NCBI GenBank assembly: GCA_002470165.1
Contig: DKNF01000114.1
Coordinates: 1-8,751 of the forward strand
Length of the DNA: 8,751 nt
From: Betaproteobacteria bacterium UBA7395
Lineage (GTDB): Bacteria > Pseudomonadota > Gammaproteobacteria > Burkholderiales > Rhodocyclaceae
Reading direction: 5' to 3'
In this document: in pieces, positions 1 through 6,712 of the stretch
Layout: each line of letters begins with the position of its first letter
Position numbering within the stretch: position 1 is the first letter of the stretch
Program-made: the position numbers and the translations under genes
The notes under the pieces: model-generated
What the model saw: only the letters and a program-made list of their open reading frames with translations
Database searches by the model: none
What the model was told of the DNA's origin: nothing

Positions 1-1581
1 CTGACCGGGGAGACCGGCGCCGGCAAATCGATCCTCATCGACGCCCTGGCCCTGGCGCTTGGCGAGCGCGGCGACGCCGGCGTCGTCCGTGCGGGCTGCG
101 ACAAGGCCGAGATCGCCGCCACCTTCGACGTTGCCGCCTTGCCCGAAGTCGCTGCCTGGCTCGACGAAAATGGACTCGATGCCGGCGACGAACTGCTGCT
201 GCGCCGGGTGGTCGACGCCAACGGCCGCTCGCGTGCCTGGATCAACGGCTCGTCGGCGACCGTCCAGCAGTTGCGCGAAGTCGGCGAGTGGCTGGTCGAT
301 ATTCACGGTCAGCACGCCCACCAGTCGCTGTTACGCGCCGATGCGCAGCGCCAGTTGCTCGACGGCCACGCCGGTCTGGGCGAATTGGTACGCGAGGTCG
401 GCGGCGCCTGGAAGTCCTGGCGCGATGCGGAACAGGCCTGGCGGACGGCGAGCGAAGGGGCGGCGGCACTGTTGAGCGAGCGCGAACAACTGGAATGGCA
501 GGTCGGCGAACTGGCAGCGCTGGCTTTCACCGCCGACGAGTGGGCCGAACTCGACCTCGAGCATCGCCGCCTCGGCCATGCGGCCAGCCTGATCGAGGGC
601 GCCCAGTACGCACTCGGCGTGCTCGCCGAAGACGACGCCGCCTGCGAGCGCCAGATCGACCGCGTCGCCACCCGGTTGGCCGGGTTGGCCGATTATGATC
701 CGGCACTGGCCGAGGTCGCCGGGCTGCTCGGTTCGGTTCAGGCCGAGTTGGCGGACGCCGTGTCGACGTTGCGCCGCTATGCCGACCGCGCCGATCTCGA
801 TCCGTCGCGGCTGGCCGAAGTCGAAGCGCGGATGGACGCAGTCATGGCCCAGGCGCGCAAGCACCGGGTGACGCCGGTCGAGTTGCCGGCGCTGCTTGCC
901 GGCTGGCAGGCGCGACTGGCCGAACTGTCGGCGGCGGCCGATCTCGAAGGGCTGCAGGCGCGTGTCGATGCGCTGCGCAGTGCCTATCTGGAAGTTGCCG
1001 GGCGTTTGTCGGCCGGACGGCGCCAGGCCGCCGAAGAGATGGGCGCCCGGGTCAGCGAGATCATGCGCCAGCTGGCGCTGTCTTCCGGCCGTTTCGAGGT
1101 GGCCTTGCTGCCGCTCGATAACGGTGCGGTTTACGGCCTCGAACAGGTCGAATTCAGGATCGGTGGTCTCGCCGGCAACGAAGCCAGGCCGCTGGCCAAG
1201 GTCGCTTCCGGCGGCGAGCTGTCGCGCATCAGCCTGGCCATCCAGGTGCTGACCTCGCGTTCGGCCAGCGTGCCGACGCTGATCTTCGACGAGGTCGATG
1301 TCGGTATCGGCGGCGGTGTTGCCGAAATCGTCGGTCGCCTGCTGCGCGAACTCGGCCGCGAACGCCAGGTGCTGTGCGTCACCCACCTGGCGCAGGTGGC
1401 GGCGCAGGCCGACTGGCAGTGGCAGGTGAGCAAGGCGGGTCGCGACGGCGTCGTGCTGTCGGCGATCAAGGCGCTCGACGACGACGGCCGGGTCCGGGAA
1501 ATCGCGCGCATGCTGGGCGGCGTCGAAATCACCGACATCACCCTGCAGCACGCCCGCGAGCTGTTGCGCCTGGACGCTTAG
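1..1581 (+). CDS. recN: DNA repair protein RecN, 5'-truncated by window edge
   Basis: RecN is an SMC-like ATPase that acts on DNA double-strand breaks in recombinational repair in the cytoplasm. The frame is open from base 1, and 526 residues are visible before TAG at 1579-1581. Visible residues 3-10 (GETGAGKS) are the Walker A loop, which lies very near the N-terminus in this family. RecN is usually about 550 aa, so some 25-30 N-terminal residues are missing. The RecN-typical IHGQHAHQ motif is at visible residues 101-108. The middle, about 130-340, is Leu/Ala/Glu/Arg-rich and fits the coiled-coil arm. The ABC signature SGGELSR is at 403-409, Walker B LIFDEVD has D430/E431, and the H-loop VTHLAQ has H462. 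A TTG at 139 is in frame, but it is not the start because homology continues upstream to the edge. The gene ends tail to tail with the minus-strand membrane-protein gene, overlapping it by 4 nt. The identification is very secure; only the true start is unseen. Confidence 0.97.
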   Translation: MTGETGAGKSILIDALALALGERGDAGVVRAGCDKAEIAATFDVAALPEVAAWLDENGLDAGDELLLRRVVDANGRSRAWINGSSATVQQLREVGEWLVDIHGQHAHQSLLRADAQRQLLDGHAGLGELVREVGGAWKSWRDAEQAWRTASEGAAALLSEREQLEWQVGELAALAFTADEWAELDLEHRRLGHAASLIEGAQYALGVLAEDDAACERQIDRVATRLAGLADYDPALAEVAGLLGSVQAELADAVSTLRRYADRADLDPSRLAEVEARMDAVMAQARKHRVTPVELPALLAGWQARLAELSAAADLEGLQARVDALRSAYLEVAGRLSAGRRQAAEEMGARVSEIMRQLALSSGRFEVALLPLDNGAVYGLEQVEFRIGGLAGNEARPLAKVASGGELSRISLAIQVLTSRSASVPTLIFDEVDVGIGGGVAEIVGRLLRELGRERQVLCVTHLAQVAAQADWQWQVSKAGRDGVVLSAIKALDDDGRVREIARMLGGVEITDITLQHARELLRLDA

Positions 1582-2177
1582 GCGAACACCTTGGTGGCCG
1601 CGAAAGCGGCCAGCAACAGGAAGAAGACGCCGCTGACGCGGTGAATCCAGACCAGCGGCAGACGATTGAGCAGGCGGCGGCCGGCGACGATGCCGAGCAG
1701 CGAGGTGGTGGCCAGCGCCAGCGTGGCGCCGGTCCAGATGGCGGCGGCGCTGCCGGTGCTGCCCAGGCCGGCGACGGCAATCTGCGTCTTGTCGCCGAAT
1801 TCGGCCAGGAAAATCAGCAGGAAGGTGGTGGCGAAGATGCCGTGCCCCGGTTTTTCCTCGATTTCCTCGTCGTCTTCCTCTTCCCGGTAGCGCAGGGCGC
1901 TGATGCCGAAGGCGGCGAACAGCACGGCAACGGCCAGCGCCACCAGCCAGCCCGGCAGCCAGGCAGCAACGGCGGCGCCGAACAGCACGGCGAGCAGGTT
2001 GAGTATGGCAAAGGCGGCGATGGCGCCGAGGGCGACCGGCAGTCCGCGGTGGCGCGAGGCCAGGGTCATGCAGACGAGCTGGCTCTTGTCGCCGAATTCG
2101 GCCAGGCCGATGACCAGGAAAGTCGTGCCGACCGACGACAGCCAGGCGCCGCTGCCCGGCGGAATTGCATCAATCAT
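1578..2177 (-). CDS. UPF0016/GDT1 (TMEM165-like) membrane protein, putative manganese exporter
   Basis: The protein has 199 aa and the layout of the UPF0016/GDT1 family of cation/H+ exchangers. Two homologous hydrophobic halves each carry the family signature E-x-G-D-K-(S/T): EFGDKSQ at residues 27-33 and EFGDKTQ at 126-132. About six membrane segments are visible (roughly 13-35, 42-63, 68-94, 113-135, 142-165, 174-197). The halves are joined by a very acidic loop, REEEDDEEIEE, at 98-108. Family members export Mn2+ (MneA in Vibrio) or move Ca2+/Mn2+ in eukaryotes, and the two signatures form the cation path. The ATG lies 6 nt after the fur stop, with no clear Shine-Dalgarno, so translation is probably coupled to fur on one transcript. 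The stop (TAA, 1580-1578) overlaps the recN stop. Family membership is nearly certain. Mn2+ as substrate is inferred from characterised bacterial relatives. Confidence 0.92.
   Translation of the reverse strand: MIDAIPPGSGAWLSSVGTTFLVIGLAEFGDKSQLVCMTLASRHRGLPVALGAIAAFAILNLLAVLFGAAVAAWLPGWLVALAVAVLFAAFGISALRYREEEDDEEIEEKPGHGIFATTFLLIFLAEFGDKTQIAVAGLGSTGSAAAIWTGATLALATTSLLGIVAGRRLLNRLPLVWIHRVSGVFFLLLAAFAATKVFA
1595..1612 (+). other. Short GC-rich hairpin with GAAA tetraloop just after recN
   Basis: Seven-bp perfect arms (TGGCCGC / GCGGCCA) enclose a GAAA loop on the plus strand, 13 nt after the recN stop. There is no T-tract after it, so it is not a classical intrinsic terminator. It also lies inside the C-terminal codons of the convergent membrane-protein gene, so codon constraint alone could have produced it. 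It might stabilise or define the recN mRNA 3' end, but that is inference only. Confidence 0.25.
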
Positions 2178-2183
2178 CAGTGA

Positions 2184-2642
2184 TTATCGGTGGTCGGCGG
2201 TGTTGCTGGCGGGGACCTGGGTGCGGTGCGGGCAGGCTTCCTTGGTGCAGTGCGCGTAGAGGTAGAGCGCGTGATCCTGGATCTTGAAGCCGCGTTCCTC
2301 TGCGATCATGTTCTGCCGGCGCTCGATTTCCGGATCGTAGAATTCCTCGACCTTGCCGCAGTCGATGCAGACCAGGTGATCGTGGTGCTTGCCGCGGTTG
2401 ATTTCGAACACCGCTTTGCCGGATTCGAAGAAGTGGCGCTCCAGCAGACCGGCCTGTTCGAACTGGGTCAGCACGCGATAGACGGTAGCCAGGCCGATGT
2501 CCATGTTTTCGGCGAGCAGCATGCGGTAGACATCCTCTGCCGTCATGTGACGCATCGTGCCCTTTTCGAACAGCTCAAGAATCTTCAGGCGTGGAAAGGT
2601 GGCTTTCAGGCCGATGCTCTTGAGGCTCTGCGGGTCGCTCAT
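2184..2642 (-). CDS. fur: Ferric uptake regulator Fur
   Basis: This is a 152-aa cytoplasmic metal-dependent repressor that binds Fur boxes when loaded with Fe2+. The N-terminal winged helix spans about residues 1-82, with recognition-helix region [12 protein letters not shown] at 50-61. The C-terminal dimerisation/metal domain follows. All expected ligands are present at a constant offset of -1 from E. coli Fur: H32, E80, H87, H89 and E100 for the regulatory site, and H86, D88, E107 and H124 for the second site. The structural zinc cysteines are C92, C95, C132 and C137. This pattern favours Fur over Zur, Mur or PerR. The ATG at 2642-2640 is preceded by AGGA about 11 nt upstream. The gene is divergent from bamE and leads a two-gene unit with the putative Mn exporter. 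I see no good Fur box in its upstream region, so autoregulation is not supported by the sequence. Confidence 0.96.
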   Translation of the reverse strand: MSDPQSLKSIGLKATFPRLKILELFEKGTMRHMTAEDVYRMLLAENMDIGLATVYRVLTQFEQAGLLERHFFESGKAVFEINRGKHHDHLVCIDCGKVEEFYDPEIERRQNMIAEERGFKIQDHALYLYAHCTKEACPHRTQVPASNTADHR

Positions 2643-2738
2643 CGTAGGGATTCCTGTTCTTTTTGCGAGGCTGGGAGTGTGAGGATTTCGGGTATGATAT
2701 ACCGCTTCACAGTCGATACGAAACTTCCGGAAAACCGC
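2643..2738. promoter_or_regulatory. Divergent fur/bamE intergenic promoter region
   Basis: This 96-nt gap must contain both the leftward fur promoter and the rightward bamE promoter. A near-palindrome at 2691-2703 (GGTAT-GAT-ATACC) supplies a -10-like TATGAT (2693-2698) for bamE. On the other strand it gives TATATC or TATCAT, usable for fur. Matching -35 elements are weak: for bamE the best TTGCGA (2663-2668) is 24 nt away, too far, and for fur there is only a TTTCGT-like hexamer about 16-18 nt upstream. The -10 call is moderate and the -35 calls are poor. Ribosome-binding sites are AGGA for fur and GGAAAA (2729-2734) for bamE. Confidence 0.4.
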
Positions 2739-3221
2739 ATGCGCCGTTCCCGCTCCCTGTTGCTTGTCGCCGCCTGCGCGCTGCTGACAGCCTGCTCATA
2801 CAAGCCGAGTTTCATCAACGAGTACAAGATCGATGTCCAGCAGGGCAATGTGCTGACCCAGGACATGGTGGCGCAATTGAAGCCCGGGCAGAGCCGGGAG
2901 CAGGTGCGCTTCATTCTCGGTACGCCCTTGATCACCGATATTTTTCATCGGGACCGCTGGGATTACGTCTATCGCTTCCGCGAAGGGCGTAGCGGTCAGG
3001 TTCAGTCGCGCAAGTTTTCCGTGTTTTTCGACGGCAACGGCCAGCTTGAGCGCGTTTCCGGCGATGTCGAGCTGGCTTCGGTCGAAGAGCTGACGATGCC
3101 GGCGTCGAAAATGCGCTTGGTCGATCTCGGCTCGATCGGTGAGGATGGCGCCGCGCAACCCTTGCCGCCGCCCGAAGAGCCGGGTTTCGTCCGGCGCATG
3201 TTGAACCGTATTGGATTGTAA
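2739..3221 (+). CDS. bamE: Outer-membrane assembly lipoprotein BamE (SmpA/OmlA)
   Basis: BamE is a small lipoprotein of the BAM complex, which inserts beta-barrel proteins into the outer membrane from the periplasmic side. The product has 160 aa. A lipoprotein signal peptide runs from residue 1 to 18: basic MRRSR, hydrophobic core, then lipobox LTAC with the lipidated Cys at 19. The SmpA/OmlA domain (about 20-112) shows the family pattern [17 protein letters not shown] (48-63) followed by [10 protein letters not shown] (71-80). After about 112 there is a Glu/Pro-rich tail of some 48 residues that the 113-aa E. coli protein lacks. I chose the ATG at 2739 because it puts the basic residues directly before the hydrophobic core and has GGAAAA 4-9 nt upstream. 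An in-frame ATG at 2694 would add 15 residues including acidic ones and would overlap the likely -10. The gene is divergent from fur and ends 3 nt before dapB, suggesting co-transcription. Confidence 0.95.
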   Translation: MRRSRSLLLVAACALLTACSYKPSFINEYKIDVQQGNVLTQDMVAQLKPGQSREQVRFILGTPLITDIFHRDRWDYVYRFREGRSGQVQSRKFSVFFDGNGQLERVSGDVELASVEELTMPASKMRLVDLGSIGEDGAAQPLPPPEEPGFVRRMLNRIGL

Positions 3222-4031
<810 letters not shown>

Positions 4032-4036
4032 CAACG

Positions 4037-6595
4037 ATGAAATCCCGACTGCTGCAGCGCCAGATCGAGGAGTTGTTCGGCGGCGACGGTGAAGCCACCC
4101 TGCGGCAGCTGCTCGAATCGGCCCGGCAGCAGGGCGGTCAGGTGTTGGCGCAGGCGGTCGAGAAGTTGATCGAGCGGGTCGATGCCTCCTATGTCGCCTA
4201 TGCCGGCCTGAATAATTGGACCACCGCCCTGTCGGGCGACGCCTTGGTCGACTGGAACCTGCGCAGCGGCAACATCGATGCAGGGCGGCAATGGAAGGAG
4301 ATGCTGGGCTATGCCCAGGAAGATCTCGACAATTCCATCGTTCAGTGGCAGCGCCTGCTTCATCCCGAGGATCTGCGCAACCTGCAGTCCAGAATCACCC
4401 GTCATGTGACCAGCCGGGATCGCTGGTTCGAGCTTGAGTGCCGCTTCAGGGCGAAGGACGGTGCCTGGCGCTGGTTCATGATCCGCGGCGCGGTCGCCGC
4501 CCGCGACGGTGATGGCGAGCCGGTGCGCATGCTGGTTCTGCAGCGCGACATCAGCCAGATCAAGGCGGCCGAGTCGGCGCTGATCGCCGCCAAGGAATCG
4601 GCCGAGTCGGCGAACAAGGCCCGCGGTGCTTTCCTGGCCAACATGAGTCATGAAATCCGGACGCCGATGAACGGCATCATCGGCATGACCGAACTGGCGC
4701 TCGATACCGAACTGGATGCCGAGCAGCGCCACTATCTGAAAACGGTCAAGTCGTCGGCGGAGTCCTTGCTGACCATCGTCAACGACATTCTCGACTTCTC
4801 CAAGATCGAAGCCGGGCGCATGGAAGTCGAGGCGGTCTCCTTCCTAGTGCATGATGTCGTCCTCGAGGCGGTTCGCGTGCTGGCCATCAACGCCCATCGC
4901 AAAGGACTGGAACTGGTCGTCGACATCCGCCCGGATGTGCCGGGGCGGATGGTCGGCGACCCGACCCGCCTGCGTCAGGTGATCATCAATCTGGTCGGTA
5001 ATGCGATCAAGTTCACCGAGGCCGGGGAGGTGGAGGTGACGGTGGCGGTCGGCAAGGCATCGATCAAGGAAACCGAAATCCTGATATCGGTTCGCGATAC
5101 CGGCATCGGTGTGCCGGCCGACAAGCAGCAGGCGATTTTCGATGCTTTCTCGCAGGCCGATGTGTCCACGACCCGGCGTTATGGCGGGACCGGTCTCGGT
5201 CTGGCAATCTGCGCCAAGCTGGTGCAGCTGATGGGCGGGCGCATCTGGCTGGAGAGCCAGGAGGGGCAGGGGTCGATTTTTCATTTCACGGTTGGCTTGC
5301 GAGTCGATCCTGCGGCACCGGCGACCGGTGCGGCACCGGTCGCGGCCTATCGCGGACGGCGGGCCCTGATCGTCGAGGACAATGCGGTGGCCGGTCGATG
5401 CCTGCAAGGCGTGCTCGAGGGGCTGGGCATGCAGGTGTCGCTGGTCGACGACCCGGTGCAGGCGACGGCGGTCATGAACAAGAGCCGGGCCATGGATTTT
5501 CCCTTCGACTATCTATTCGTCGATGCCGCCATGGCGGCACCGGCCGGTATGGCCATGGTCGAGAACTGGCGGCTTGGCGGGCAGCGCGAGCGGATGATGG
5601 TCATGCTGACGACCGAGAATCAGCGCCAGGATCTGGCGCGCCTGCGCGATCTCGGCGTGGCAGTGCATCTGGTCAAGCCGGTAGGTGCGGGCGACGTCGA
5701 GGTGGCGCTGGGCCTGGCCGAAGTCTCCGGGGCGGCCCAGCCCGGTAGTGTCGAACTCGAGCCTTTCGACGTCGATGCGCCGGCGGGGCGGGCGGCGGCG
5801 CGCAACCAGCGCGTCCTGCTGGTCGAGGATAATCCGGTCAATCAGGAACTGGCCCTGCGCCTGCTCGAACGAGAGGGCTACCGTGTCAAGGTGGCGAACA
5901 ACGGGGCGGAAGCTGTCGACATGTTCGATCAGGGAAGCTTCGACATCATCCTGATGGACATGCAGATGCCGGTCATGGGCGGGATCGAGGCGACCGAGGC
6001 CATCCGTTCGCACGAGATGCGCCGGAGCTGGGTGATCTCGCACGAACTGAAGCCGATCTACATCATCGCGATGACGGCGAATGTCATGGAGAGTGATCGC
6101 GAACGCTGTCTGGCGGCGGGGATGAACGATTATGTCGCCAAGCCGCTGCGGCCCGAGGTGCTCTACGCCGCGCTGGAGCGGGCCGGCGGTGACGACTCGC
6201 TGCGCGTGTCGGTGATCGGTCCGGTGGGTGCGCGCCCGCATGTTTCGGGGATCAACCTGCAGGCGGCGCTGGATAATCTCGGCGATGCCGATCTGCTGGC
6301 GACCATGGCTGAAATGCTGCTGGCCGAGTGGCGGGGGCATCTGGAGCAGCTGAAGCAGGCCATTGTGGCGCAGGATGCGGTCAATGCCCGCATGCATGCC
6401 CACACGCTGAAAAGCCTGGTGGCGATGTTCCATGCCGAGGATGCGCGGGGGCTGGCGGCCCGGATAGAAAACGACATGATGGCGGAAGTCATCGACTGGG
6501 CCGGCGGCCTGCAGTTGTTCGCCTCGCTGGCGGCGGAAATGGAACGTATCCGTCCGCATCTGGAGGCTTTCGTCGAGACGCGTGTAATGCCTTGA
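4037..6595 (+). CDS. Soluble hybrid sensor histidine kinase, PAS-HisKA-HATPase-REC-REC-HPt
   Basis: This is an 852-aa cytoplasmic phosphorelay kinase with no membrane segment or signal peptide. Residues 1-65 are a helical N-terminus I cannot assign. A PAS domain of the PAS_3 type covers about 68-182 (LLHPEDL, DGAWRWFMIRG, ending QRDISQIKAAE). HisKA has the FLANMSHEIRTPMNGIIGM block with phospho-His H205. The HATPase has N-box GNAIKFTE (N322), G1 DTGIGV (354-359) and G2 YGGTGLGL (382-389). REC1 (about 442-560) is divergent but keeps E447/D448, D496, T525 and K547. REC2 (about 591-715) is canonical: E597/D598, D641 in MDMQMP, T680, K702. A C-terminal HPt (about 735-840) has AHTLKS with H789. 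There is no output domain, so the phosphate must pass to a separate regulator. The ligand is unknown. I chose the ATG at 4037, 5 nt after the dapB stop; the open frame extends upstream only as dapB shadow. No strong Shine-Dalgarno is visible, so translation is probably coupled to dapB. Confidence 0.93.
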   Translation: MKSRLLQRQIEELFGGDGEATLRQLLESARQQGGQVLAQAVEKLIERVDASYVAYAGLNNWTTALSGDALVDWNLRSGNIDAGRQWKEMLGYAQEDLDNSIVQWQRLLHPEDLRNLQSRITRHVTSRDRWFELECRFRAKDGAWRWFMIRGAVAARDGDGEPVRMLVLQRDISQIKAAESALIAAKESAESANKARGAFLANMSHEIRTPMNGIIGMTELALDTELDAEQRHYLKTVKSSAESLLTIVNDILDFSKIEAGRMEVEAVSFLVHDVVLEAVRVLAINAHRKGLELVVDIRPDVPGRMVGDPTRLRQVIINLVGNAIKFTEAGEVEVTVAVGKASIKETEILISVRDTGIGVPADKQQAIFDAFSQADVSTTRRYGGTGLGLAICAKLVQLMGGRIWLESQEGQGSIFHFTVGLRVDPAAPATGAAPVAAYRGRRALIVEDNAVAGRCLQGVLEGLGMQVSLVDDPVQATAVMNKSRAMDFPFDYLFVDAAMAAPAGMAMVENWRLGGQRERMMVMLTTENQRQDLARLRDLGVAVHLVKPVGAGDVEVALGLAEVSGAAQPGSVELEPFDVDAPAGRAAARNQRVLLVEDNPVNQELALRLLEREGYRVKVANNGAEAVDMFDQGSFDIILMDMQMPVMGGIEATEAIRSHEMRRSWVISHELKPIYIIAMTANVMESDRERCLAAGMNDYVAKPLRPEVLYAALERAGGDDSLRVSVIGPVGARPHVSGINLQAALDNLGDADLLATMAEMLLAEWRGHLEQLKQAIVAQDAVNARMHAHTLKSLVAMFHAEDARGLAARIENDMMAEVIDWAGGLQLFASLAAEMERIRPHLEAFVETRVMP
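5311..5343. repeat. Direct repeat and perfect 23-nt palindrome in the kinase linker
   Basis: An 11-nt direct repeat, TGCGGCACCGG, occurs at 5311-5321 and 5329-5339, 18 nt (six codons) apart. It overlaps a palindrome at 5321-5343 with perfect 11-nt arms (GCGACCGGTGC / GCACCGGTCGC) and a single central G. The stretch encodes the Ala/Pro-rich linker (AAPATG then AAPVAA, about residues 427-437) between the ATPase domain and REC1. The repeat and palindrome are seen directly. An in-frame 18-nt tandem duplication is one explanation for the direct repeat. Confidence 0.7.
5524..5539. repeat. 16-bp perfect palindrome at the REC1 phosphoacceptor
   Basis: TGCCGCCATGGCGGCA is fully self-complementary. 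It begins inside the codon for D496, the predicted phosphoacceptor of the first receiver domain, and encodes the following AAMAA. This replaces the Met-Pro found after the acceptor in canonical receivers such as REC2 (MDMQMP). Alanine codons GCC/GCG/GCA around an ATG give such symmetry easily, so a functional role is doubtful. Confidence 0.5.
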
Positions 6596-6597
6596 AT

Positions 6598-6627
6598 TTG
6601 CCTGAAAAGGCTCTTTTCGGCTAGAAT
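6598..6627 (+). promoter_or_regulatory. Sigma70-like promoter for carAB
   Basis: A -35 TTGCCT (6598-6603) and a -10 TAGAAT (6622-6627) are separated by 18 nt, starting just after the kinase stop codon. Transcription would begin near 6633-6636, giving a leader of about 78 nt before the carA GTG. The spacer contains a short inverted repeat, GAAAAG-GCT-CTTTTC (6604-6618). The match is good on both hexamers but has not been tested against alternatives. Confidence 0.55.
6604..6618. repeat. Inverted repeat within the carA promoter spacer
   Basis: The 6-nt perfect arms GAAAAG and CTTTTC flank GCT and lie exactly between the proposed -35 and -10 elements. It could be an operator for a repressor, or the remnant of a weak terminator for the upstream kinase transcript. 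It is too short to decide. No known carAB operator (such as an arginine box) is recognisable in it. Confidence 0.35.
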
Positions 6628-6646
6628 GGGAAGGTTAAAAAAGCAC

Positions 6647-6674
6647 AAGCGGGGAGGCGCGAGCCTCCCCGCTT
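6647..6674. other. Strong 12-bp stem with GCGA tetraloop in the carA leader
   Basis: Perfect arms AAGCGGGGAGGC (6647-6658) and GCCTCCCCGCTT (6663-6674) enclose GCGA, a GNRA-type loop. C6646-G6675 adds a thirteenth pair. On the plus strand it would form about 12 nt from the 5' end of the predicted carA mRNA and is not followed by T residues, so it is not a normal terminator for the kinase operon. On the minus strand it is followed by GTGC and then six T residues (complement of 6637-6642), which resembles an intrinsic terminator against leftward transcription. No minus-strand gene ends here. It lies 26 nt upstream of the carA Shine-Dalgarno and does not cover it. Confidence 0.7.
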
Positions 6675-6712
6675 GGCACATGAACGAGCAGAAAAATTAC
6701 AGGAGAGCTGAC

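Noticed and set aside
331..1551. A 406-codon minus-strand frame opposite recN
   Set aside because: It is a shadow of recN caused by strong G/C third positions. The sequence is low-complexity and domain-free.
1374..2183. A 269-codon plus-strand frame across the recN end and the membrane-protein gene
   Set aside because: Its translation is a Gly/Gln/Arg-rich string without domains, and the minus strand there encodes a clear UPF0016 protein.
2178..2183. Mn-sensing (yybP-ykoY type) riboswitch upstream of the putative Mn exporter
   Set aside because: Only 6 nt separate it from fur, so there is no room for an untranslated riboswitch, and nothing like the conserved core is visible.
2694..2738. Upstream in-frame ATG as an alternative bamE start, with GAGGA upstream
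   Set aside because: It would put acidic residues and a long segment ahead of the lipoprotein signal and would start inside the likely -10. The ATG at 2739 gives a standard signal peptide.
2643..2738. Fur box for autoregulation of fur
   Set aside because: I looked for a GATAATGATAATCATTATC-like 19-mer on both strands. The only symmetric AT-rich element (2691-2703) does not match it well.
5513..6559. A 348-codon minus-strand frame opposite the kinase receiver and HPt domains
   Set aside because: It is an antisense shadow. The plus strand here has clear REC and HPt motifs.
6680..6712. In-frame ATG as an alternative carA start
   Set aside because: It has no Shine-Dalgarno and lies beside the leader hairpin. 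The GTG at 6713 has AGGAG at ideal spacing and gives catalytic residue numbers identical to E. coli CarA.
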